Shown here one piece after another: positions 1-5,645 of a DNA stretch of 8,632 nt. This DNA comes from CAZLBV01 sp964557845 (GTDB taxonomy: Bacteria; Acidobacteriota; Aminicenantia; Aminicenantales; Aminicenantaceae), in assembly GCA_964557845.1 (NCBI GenBank), contig CAZLBV010000125.1, positions 1 to 8,632 on the forward strand, read 5' to 3'. The notes beneath the pieces are model-generated. The model saw only the letters and a list, made by a program, of their open reading frames with translations. It was not told where the DNA came from and did not search any database. How positions within the stretch are numbered: position 1 is the first letter of the stretch; the number at the start of each line of letters is the position of its first letter. The translations under genes and the position numbers were made by a program.

Positions 1-1
1 C

Positions 2-1498
2 ACTGCTTTCACTCTAAATATTGTAGAACCTTATGCTTCCGGAATCGGAGGCGGCGGCTTTATGGTCCTTTATCTTGCCAAAGAAAAAAAAGTCACTACA
101 ATAAATTTCCGGGAAAAGGCTCCGATCAGAGCAAGTCCGGATATGTATATTCAGGAAGGTGAAACCAATCAAGCATTAAGAACCAACCATGGTTTAGCCG
201 TCGCGGTCCCCGGTGCCCTAGCGGGATGGGATTACGCGCTGAAAAAATACGGGACAATGACTCTAAAGGAAGTTATACAGCCTGCTATTGAGACTGCTGA
301 AGCCGGGTATGTGGTAAGTCAAACATTCAGCCAGATAAACAAGGATGAATATGAAAAAATCTTGCTCACAGCCGGAGAGAACAGCTGCTATCTAAACCAT
401 GGATTTCCCTATGAACAGGGCGATACGTTCAAAAATCCTGAACTAGCAGCAACATTTAGAATTATTGCCGAACAAGGAATCAAGGAATTTTATCAGGGAG
501 ATCTCGCCAAAAAAATAGTCTCCGCAATTACAGAAAAAGAAGGGATTTTAGGTCTCGATGACCTTAAAGCCTATGCAGTGATCGAACAGGAGCCACTGAT
601 AGGGGCCTACAGAGATTATATCCTGTATACGGTTAGACCCCCGGCATCCGGAGGTCTGCATATTATCCAACTGCTGAACATCCTAAAAAAATGGCCTTTG
701 GAAAAATGGGGCCATAACTCGCCTGAATACATTCATCATTTAAGTGAAGCCCTCCGTTTTATATTCGCAGACCGGGAGCATTATCTGGGAGACCCGGAAT
801 TCGTCGACATACCTATAGATCAATTGATCTCTGAAGAATACGGTGAAAATATTGCTTCCCTCATTAACCCAAAAAAAACAAGCGAAAATTATCCTTTTAC
901 TGAATTTAACGAAGAAATTCATCAAAAAGAGAATACCACCCATCTCTGTGTGGTGGATAATAACGGAAATATCGCATCCATGACCCAATCGATCAACCAC
1001 TTTTTCGGATCAGGGATAGTACCCGAGAAATGCGGTTTTCTATTGAATAACCACATGGACGATTTTTCCAGCAGGCCGGATTCAGTGAATGCTCCCAGAC
1101 CAGGGCTAAGGCCTGTTAGTTCCATGGGCCCTCTGATCCTGTTTAAGGAAAGATCACCCTTTCTGGTTTTGGGCTCTCCCGGAGGAACCAGGATATTTCC
1201 CAGTCTGACACAGATCATTGTCAACATCGTTGATTTTAATATGGATTTGGATGAAGCCATCGAGGCTCCCCGGTTTTTCAGCTATTCTATTAGAGGAAAG
1301 AAGAGACCTGTGTCAGTCGAATCCCGGATCCCAGCAGCAGTACTGAGTGTCTTGGAGAAACTAGGGCATCAGATCGAGATCCGGGAAGCCTATGACACCT
1401 ATTTCGGCGGCGCTCAAGGAATCATGATTCTGAACAAAGAGAGACTATTACAGGGAGGAGCCGACTCCCGGCGGGATGGATATGCCGCCGGTTATTAA
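2..1498 (+). CDS. ggt: Gamma-glutamyltransferase / glutathione hydrolase, 5' end missing
   Basis: An Ntn-hydrolase that cleaves gamma-glutamyl amides such as glutathione and transfers the glutamyl group to water or amino acids, normally in the periplasm. The reading frame is open from base 2 and the residues before the first internal ATG (base 62) match the conserved family stretch ending SGIGGGGF, so that ATG is not the start and the N-terminus with any signal peptide lies outside the window. Visible family features: FREKAP with the glutamate-binding Arg (codon 110-112); the autoprocessing site TTH with the nucleophilic Thr at 935-937, which predicts a 187-residue small subunit; the INxxFGSG segment; LLNNHMDDFS with the substrate-binding Asp; RPVSSM and GSPGGTR forming the oxyanion and glycine loops; and the C-terminal DGYAAGY. 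All residues needed for maturation and catalysis appear present. The lid loop between DDFS and RPVSSM is about ten residues shorter than in the E. coli enzyme. The next gene follows 20 bases downstream with no terminator. Confidence 0.95.
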   Translation, partial: TAFTLNIVEPYASGIGGGGFMVLYLAKEKKVTTINFREKAPIRASPDMYIQEGETNQALRTNHGLAVAVPGALAGWDYALKKYGTMTLKEVIQPAIETAEAGYVVSQTFSQINKDEYEKILLTAGENSCYLNHGFPYEQGDTFKNPELAATFRIIAEQGIKEFYQGDLAKKIVSAITEKEGILGLDDLKAYAVIEQEPLIGAYRDYILYTVRPPASGGLHIIQLLNILKKWPLEKWGHNSPEYIHHLSEALRFIFADREHYLGDPEFVDIPIDQLISEEYGENIASLINPKKTSENYPFTEFNEEIHQKENTTHLCVVDNNGNIASMTQSINHFFGSGIVPEKCGFLLNNHMDDFSSRPDSVNAPRPGLRPVSSMGPLILFKERSPFLVLGSPGGTRIFPSLTQIIVNIVDFNMDLDEAIEAPRFFSYSIRGKKRPVSVESRIPAAVLSVLEKLGHQIEIREAYDTYFGGAQGIMILNKERLLQGGADSRRDGYAAGY

Positions 1499-1518
1499 CC
1501 TAATCAAGGAAAAATCAA

Positions 1519-2082
1519 ATGAAAAAATATTTTTTATACCTAAGCATATCAAGCTTGTTCTGGATAACCTTACTGCATCCCGCTAATATTTTTTGTGAAG
1601 AACCAGAAAAATTCGACCAACCGGTATTGATCACATCTGCCGGTCAGAGCGCTGAAGTTCAGTTGGCAAATGTCTTAGCAAAACGGGCAGAAATTGAGGC
1701 TGAATTAATAAAAACTCCATCAATAAATGATCTTGAAGGCATAAAATCCGTGATTCTGGTTATCGGGGTGAGTTTAAAAGGATTGGGAGCCGCCGGCCTC
1801 GATGTCGAACAAGAAAAACAGCGAGTAAGCCGGATCATTCAATCCATAGAAGAAAAAAAATTGCCCATCATCAGTCTTCATCTCGGCGGAGAAGCAAGGA
1901 GGGGAGATCTGTCAGATGAACTGATCTCTTACTGTGTTCCCCGGTCAAAGTCTGTGATCGTGGTTAAATCAGGAAATCAGGACGGATTATTTAATTCTTT
2001 ATGTGAGGCCAATAATATTCCTTTGATCCAAGTCGAAAGAACAGCTGATGCCTTGACTCCCTTAAAGGATCTTTTCTACTGA
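1519..2082 (+). CDS. Exported Rossmann-like protein, DUF6305-like, function unknown
   Basis: A 187-residue protein. It begins with a signal peptide: MKK, then a hydrophobic core at about residues 4-19, with possible cleavage near 22-26. The mature part alternates predicted strands and helices: a strand PVLITSAGQ (35-43) followed by a helix, VILVIGVSLKGLGAAG (78-93), a charged helix (97-113), PIISLHLGGEARRGDLSDE (116-134), VIVVKSG (146-152), and a last helix and strand ending near IPLIQVER. This looks like a small alpha/beta, flavodoxin- or Rossmann-like fold. From memory it resembles the uncharacterised family DUF6305, with KGLGAAG and GGEARRG as the probable conserved signatures. An AAGGA ribosome site (1506-1510) lies eight bases before the ATG. 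Its place directly before a TRAP-like permease makes a periplasmic ligand-binding or accessory role possible, but that is inference. It shows no likeness to DctP-type binding proteins, which are much longer. Confidence 0.8.
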   Translation: MKKYFLYLSISSLFWITLLHPANIFCEEPEKFDQPVLITSAGQSAEVQLANVLAKRAEIEAELIKTPSINDLEGIKSVILVIGVSLKGLGAAGLDVEQEKQRVSRIIQSIEEKKLPIISLHLGGEARRGDLSDELISYCVPRSKSVIVVKSGNQDGLFNSLCEANNIPLIQVERTADALTPLKDLFY

Positions 2083-2085
2083 CTG

Positions 2086-2123
2086 TTCTTGTTTTTCAAG
2101 GAATGCTTATGACCTCTGCTTGA
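2086..2123 (+). promoter_or_regulatory. Translation-initiation region with hairpin and 4-codon leader ORF
   Basis: The best ribosome-binding sequence before the permease is AAGGA at 2098-2102. It sits six bases before an ATG at 2109, not before the permease start. That ATG opens a four-codon frame, MTSA, whose TGA stop (2121-2123) overlaps the permease TTG (2120-2122) as TTGA. A small hairpin (TTCTTG at 2086-2091, T5 loop, CAAGGA at 2097-2102, one G-T pair) would cover the ribosome site. Either the permease is translated by reinitiation after the mini-ORF, or a base is missing in the T run and the true start is the ATG at 2109. Confidence 0.45.
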
Positions 2124-3406
2124 AAATCAGGTTAACCTTGGGATATGAAGCGCTGATCTTTCTTTCCATGGTGGCAGTTTTTGCTGTCCTTGCCATGGTA
2201 TTTAAGCTTCCCATAGGCATTTCCTTGGCTTTATCCGCTCTGGCTGGAGCCTTTCTGGGAGGCGAGGGTTTGGCTGTCCGCCACTTGGTCGAAGGCAGCT
2301 TTGGCTATTTCGATACCATACTTGTCATTGTCTGCGCCATGATCTTTATGCAGGTATTAAAAGCAGCAGGCATATTGGATACGGTAACAACCAATCTTTT
2401 AAAAACCTTTTACAGCAAGAAAACCGCATTATTACTCACCATGATGTTCATCATCATGTTCCCTGGGATGATAACAGGATCCTCAACCGCCGCCGTTCTC
2501 AGTACCGGCACCCTGATCGCACCTGTAATGATAAAGCTGGGTTTGCCTCCTATAAAGACCGCTGCCTTTATTGCGATGGGCGGAATTCTCGGAATGCTGG
2601 CTCCTCCGGTAAATATCTTGGTTATGATCATGGGAGGCGGAGTTGATATGCCTTATATGGGCATAACGATCCCTCTCCTTATCATCGTCGTTCCTTTGGC
2701 TGTGATCTTTTCTCTCTATATGGGGCGGGAGATAAAAGTAATAGAGTATGGCCAGATGATAAAAATTCTGCCGGTCATCCCTGAAAAAAAAAGCGGATTT
2801 CTTTTATATCTTCCTCTGGTGATCCTGATTATTTTCCTGGCCGCCCAAAGCATATCCGTACCTTATTTATCCGACCTAGGCATTCCGGCTGCCTTTCTCT
2901 TCAGCAGTATTATCGGCCTTTTCTGCGGACGGCCGTTTAATTTTTTCAAAGCAACTCAGGATGCCCTTAAGGAAGCTATGCCCATCCTGAGCATTCTGGT
3001 CGGAGTAGGTATGTTTATCCAAGTGATGACTTTGACAGGAGGAAGAGGATGGACAGTTATTTCTTTTCTGTCTCTGCCGCCTGTGCTGCTCTATTTGGGG
3101 ATCGGAGTGAGCATGCCTTTATTCGGAGCGGTATCCGCATACGGATCAGCTTCGATCTTAGGAGTTCCTTTTATCCTGGCGCTTATCAATAAGAATGCCG
3201 TGATAACATCCTCGGCCCTCTCTGCGATCGCAGGATTGGGGGACCTGATGCCCCCTACTGCATTAGCCGGTATATTTGCAGCACAGGTGGTCGGAGAAAA
3301 AAATTACTTCAAGGTACTGAAATATTGTCTTCTTCCTGCGGCCATTGAGCTGGCTATGGGGATCGCAGTTTTACTTCTGGCACCTTTATTAGATAAAATC
3401 ATATAA
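2120..3406 (+). CDS. TRAP-type large permease subunit (DctM-like) membrane transporter
   Basis: A very hydrophobic protein of 428 residues, the usual length of the TRAP transporter large membrane subunit, with about 11-12 membrane segments. Two related hairpin regions mark the inverted-repeat design of this elevator-type ion-transporter-like fold: GSSTAAVLSTGTL (120-132) followed by GMLAPPVNILVMIMGGG (158-174), and YGSASILG (341-348) followed by GDLMPPTALAG (374-384). The Gly/Ser and Pro-rich hairpins are where Na+ and the carboxylate substrate bind in characterised members. A C4-dicarboxylate-like organic acid is therefore a reasonable substrate class, but the exact one cannot be read from sequence. 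No DctQ-type or DctP-type partner is seen in the window. The first usable start in this frame is TTG at 2120; the next ATG, at 2168, would cut into the first helix. Other members of the broader ion-transporter superfamily are possible alternatives. Confidence 0.82.
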   Translation: MKIRLTLGYEALIFLSMVAVFAVLAMVFKLPIGISLALSALAGAFLGGEGLAVRHLVEGSFGYFDTILVIVCAMIFMQVLKAAGILDTVTTNLLKTFYSKKTALLLTMMFIIMFPGMITGSSTAAVLSTGTLIAPVMIKLGLPPIKTAAFIAMGGILGMLAPPVNILVMIMGGGVDMPYMGITIPLLIIVVPLAVIFSLYMGREIKVIEYGQMIKILPVIPEKKSGFLLYLPLVILIIFLAAQSISVPYLSDLGIPAAFLFSSIIGLFCGRPFNFFKATQDALKEAMPILSILVGVGMFIQVMTLTGGRGWTVISFLSLPPVLLYLGIGVSMPLFGAVSAYGSASILGVPFILALINKNAVITSSALSAIAGLGDLMPPTALAGIFAAQVVGEKNYFKVLKYCLLPAAIELAMGIAVLLLAPLLDKII

Positions 3407-3409
3407 AAA

Positions 3410-3553
3410 ATGCAAATCTTATATCAAATTCTCGTCTTATACCTGACCGTCAATCTTATCTGGCATCTTTTTAGAGAAAAAAAATTCCTAAATCAAGTGA
3501 GTACGGCTCTGGTTCTCATTATTTTTCTACTAAGGCTTTTTTTGATCAAATAA
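3410..3553 (+). CDS. Small two-helix membrane protein, 47 residues, unrecognised
   Basis: An ATG three bases after the permease stop opens a 47-codon frame ending TAA two bases before the next gene's ATG, so it fills the gap exactly. The translation has two hydrophobic segments, about residues 3-21 (starting ILYQILVLYL) and 32-46 (TALVLIIFLL onward), joined by a basic turn REKK (22-25). By the positive-inside rule this is a membrane hairpin with a cytoplasmic loop. No clear ribosome site precedes it, so translation would depend on coupling to the permease. It is in the same reading frame as the permease, separated only by TAA-AAA. I do not recognise a family. Its position suggests a small subunit of the transporter, much shorter than the roughly 160-residue four-helix DctQ. 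A chance open frame is the alternative. Confidence 0.55.
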   Translation: MQILYQILVLYLTVNLIWHLFREKKFLNQVSTALVLIIFLLRLFLIK

Positions 3554-3555
3554 TC

Positions 3556-4689
3556 ATGCAAACTTTCCCTAAACCTTTTATAACTTCCATATTATTACTG
3601 GCAGGCACCTTGTTGCTGTGCGTGATCTCAGGAAAAGAATTTATCGACCAGCATTCCAGGGAACAGATTTTTCCTTCAGAGGGATTAACACAAAAAAAAT
3701 ATTTAAGTTCTTATTTTCATGATTTAGAAAATACTGCGGGGGATACGGAAGTATATATATTTCAAGGAGAAAAAAAGGGAGGCCATATTTTGATTCTGGG
3801 AGGGACTCATCCTAACGAACCTGCAGGTTTTATAAGCGCCGTACTGTTGGTAGAAAACTTAGTTGTAAAACAGGGAAAAGTGATAGTGCTGCCGCGGGCA
3901 AACAATTCAGCATTTACCCATAATGATCCCTTTGAGGGAAATCCCAGACGATTCTCACTCGAGACAAAAAAAGGGAAACGCTGGTTCCGCTTTGGGTCCA
4001 GATTGACTAATCCCGTACACCAGTGGCCGGATTCATCGATCTATATCAATCCTGCAGGACAGAAACTGTCTGGGATGGAGAGCAGGAACCTAAATCGCTG
4101 TTACCCTGGGAAGGAGCATGGTAATCTAACCGAAAAAATTGCTTTTGGTATCATGCAGGTTATCCGGCAGGAAAAGATCGATCTGGCTATAGACCTTCAT
4201 GAAGCCGCTCCTGAATATCCAGTAATCAATGCTTTAGTTTTCCATGAGAATACATCTGAACTCGCAGCTACAGCAGTCATGGAAGCACAGTTCGAAGGGA
4301 TAGACATTAGATTAGAGGCTTCTCCTGAAAATCTTCGGGGCCTTTGCCACCGCGAATGGGGAGATTCCGCGGGAATCTTGGCTCTTCTGCATGAAACCGC
4401 CAATGCCTCCCACGGCAGACTGAAAGGAAAGACCTCAGCTACTCTTATAACTGAGGGAAAAGACAAAAACTACATTAAAGCCGCAAAACTGGGACTTTTA
4501 TTTGTAGAATTTGATGAGAGCGGTATTTCTCTTGAAGAAAGGGTAAACCGTCACCTTATAATAATGAAATCCGTAATCTTCAGCCTTCAAGAACTGTTTC
4601 CTGAAAAGAGGATCCAACTCACAGCTTATCCTGAATCGGAAAGGTTGGAACAAGAAGGATTCAGTGCCTTACTAAAATCGCTTCAATGA
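3556..4689 (+). CDS. Exported M14-family zinc deacylase, aspartoacylase/succinylglutamate desuccinylase-like
   Basis: A 377-residue protein with a hydrophobic N-terminal segment (about 8-25) that acts as signal peptide or membrane anchor. It lacks a lipobox. The rest carries the metallo-carboxypeptidase M14 layout: GGTHPNEPAG with zinc ligands H85 and E88, ESRNLNRCYPG (175-185, the substrate-carboxylate Asn-Arg motif usually written DLNRxFPG), IDLHEA with the third zinc ligand H215, and LLHETANASHG, whose E280 is the likely catalytic glutamate. Characterised AstE/AspA-like members remove an acyl group from an N-acyl amino acid. The acyl group here is unknown. The stretch between the HxxE and NLNR motifs (about 89-177) is long and contains an aromatic/basic patch near 140-160. 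It follows the small membrane-protein gene by two bases and has no ribosome site of its own, so it is probably coupled. Working outside the cytoplasm beside a permease suggests it makes or trims the transported compound. True carboxypeptidase activity cannot be excluded. Confidence 0.82.
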   Translation: MQTFPKPFITSILLLAGTLLLCVISGKEFIDQHSREQIFPSEGLTQKKYLSSYFHDLENTAGDTEVYIFQGEKKGGHILILGGTHPNEPAGFISAVLLVENLVVKQGKVIVLPRANNSAFTHNDPFEGNPRRFSLETKKGKRWFRFGSRLTNPVHQWPDSSIYINPAGQKLSGMESRNLNRCYPGKEHGNLTEKIAFGIMQVIRQEKIDLAIDLHEAAPEYPVINALVFHENTSELAATAVMEAQFEGIDIRLEASPENLRGLCHREWGDSAGILALLHETANASHGRLKGKTSATLITEGKDKNYIKAAKLGLLFVEFDESGISLEERVNRHLIIMKSVIFSLQELFPEKRIQLTAYPESERLEQEGFSALLKSLQ

Positions 4690-4720
4690 GGCTAAGTTAA
4701 GATTTTACCTATATTTAGGA

Positions 4721-4749
4721 TTGACAAAGAAACTAATCTACGTTAGTAT
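4721..4749 (+). promoter_or_regulatory. Sigma70-type promoter for the ispH-rpsA-HU-HIT unit
   Basis: A perfect -35 box TTGACA (4721-4726) and a -10 box TAGTAT (4744-4749, four of six matches) are separated by the optimal 17 bases. Transcription would begin near 4755-4757, leaving a leader of only about 20 bases with no Shine-Dalgarno sequence before the ispH ATG. A short palindrome CCTA-TATT-TAGG (4708-4719) lies immediately upstream of the -35 box. This is the only strong promoter I can point to in the window. Confidence 0.7.
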
Positions 4750-4761
4750 AAGCGTTTCTTT
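4726..4761 (+). repeat. Inverted repeat AAAGAAAC / GTTTCTTT overlapping the promoter
   Basis: AAAGAAAC (4726-4733) and GTTTCTTT (4754-4761) are perfect inverted copies separated by 20 bases. The left arm touches the -35 box and the right arm spans the expected transcription start. Nested inside is a second inverted pair, ACTAA (4732-4736) and TTAGT (4743-4747), the latter overlapping the -10 box. It could be an operator for a dimeric regulator. It could also form an RNA hairpin in read-through transcripts from the upstream genes. There is no T tract, so a classical terminator is unlikely. Confidence 0.45.
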
Positions 4762-4775
4762 ATTCGGTATAAAAA

Positions 4776-5645
4776 ATGGAAATAATCGTTGCAGAAGAGT
4801 CTGGTTTATGTTACGGCGTGAAACGAGCGCTGCAGATCGCAAAAAAAACCAGAGAAACCAGGGGTTCGAACATTTATACCTTCGGAGACCTTATCCATAA
4901 TCCGCAGGTCATCTCAGATCTTGAAAATAAAGGAATACATTCGATCGATGATCTGGATAAAATTAACTCCGGTACGGTTATCATCCGAAGTCATGGTGTG
5001 TCCCCTAATATTTATATTAAATTGGCTGAAAAAAACATCGAGATCGTGGATGCTACCTGTCCCATCGTAAAAAAAATTCAAAAACTCGTAGAAAAATTAG
5101 CCAAGAAAGAAGAAGAGATCATAATCGTCGGAAATAAGGAACATCCCGAGATCCAAGGCTTGATAGGATACAGCCGAGGAAGAGGGATAATCGTTGAGAA
5201 CGAATCCCAAGTAAAAAACCTTTTGCCCGGAAAAAGAAGAGTGGTTCTTGCTCAATCTACTCAAGACCTCTTTTTATTAAAAAGGGTCGTAGCTTCCCTC
5301 ATTGAAATAACCGAAGAACTAAAAATCTACAATACCATCTGTCAATTCACCCAAACACGTCAAAACTCAACTTCACAACTGGCTGCTCATGTTGATGTGC
5401 TTTTCATTATAGGAGGGAAAAACAGCTCCAACACAAGAAAGCTCTATGAGATTTCCAAACGCATTCTGCCGAAAACCTATTTTATTGAAAATTCAGACAA
5501 AATCACTCCAGCCATGCTTGAAGGAGCTAAAAAAATCGGCCTTTCCGGCGGTGCCTCAACGCCCCCGGAAGCAATTCAAGACGCTGTGGTAAAGATCAAA
5601 AATAGCTTCACTCAACAACAATATCAAAGGGAGAAAATCAGCTAA
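4776..5645 (+). CDS. ispH: 4-hydroxy-3-methylbut-2-enyl diphosphate reductase (IspH/LytB)
   Basis: A cytoplasmic iron-sulfur enzyme that reduces HMBPP to isopentenyl and dimethylallyl diphosphate, the last step of the MEP isoprenoid pathway. The 289-residue length is typical of the bacterial single-domain form. The three cluster cysteines are present: C12 (GLCYGV), C95 (DATCP) and C189 (NTICQ). The diphosphate and active-site residues also appear: H41 (LIHNPQV), H73 (RSHGVSP), H123 and E125 (EHPEIQG), the QST segment near 160-162, S217-S218-N219 (GGKNSSNTRKL) and S261 in GGASTPPEAI. Starting at this ATG gives the standard N-terminus MEIIVAE, so the start is secure despite the missing ribosome site. 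The stop codon overlaps the next gene's ATG by one base (TAATG). In several Firmicutes IspH and S1 are fused into one protein; here they are separate but coupled genes. Confidence 0.97.
   Translation: MEIIVAEESGLCYGVKRALQIAKKTRETRGSNIYTFGDLIHNPQVISDLENKGIHSIDDLDKINSGTVIIRSHGVSPNIYIKLAEKNIEIVDATCPIVKKIQKLVEKLAKKEEEIIIVGNKEHPEIQGLIGYSRGRGIIVENESQVKNLLPGKRRVVLAQSTQDLFLLKRVVASLIEITEELKIYNTICQFTQTRQNSTSQLAAHVDVLFIIGGKNSSNTRKLYEISKRILPKTYFIENSDKITPAMLEGAKKIGLSGGASTPPEAIQDAVVKIKNSFTQQQYQREKIS

Noticed and set aside
62..64. ATG at 62 as the start of the gamma-glutamyltransferase
   Set aside because: The same frame is open to base 2 and encodes conserved family residues ending in SGIGGGGF, so the gene is cut by the window edge.
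922..1260. Minus-strand reading frame of 112 codons
   Set aside because: It lies opposite the catalytic region of the gamma-glutamyltransferase, with no family motifs or ribosome site; a shadow frame.
4197..4466. Minus-strand reading frame of 89 codons inside the M14 gene
   Set aside because: The opposite strand carries the zinc and catalytic motifs of the M14 enzyme; the minus-strand product is an unpatterned Ser/Ala-rich sequence.
4708..4761. Rho-independent terminator after the M14 gene
   Set aside because: The inverted repeats here have no following T tract and coincide with a strong promoter, so a regulatory reading fits better.
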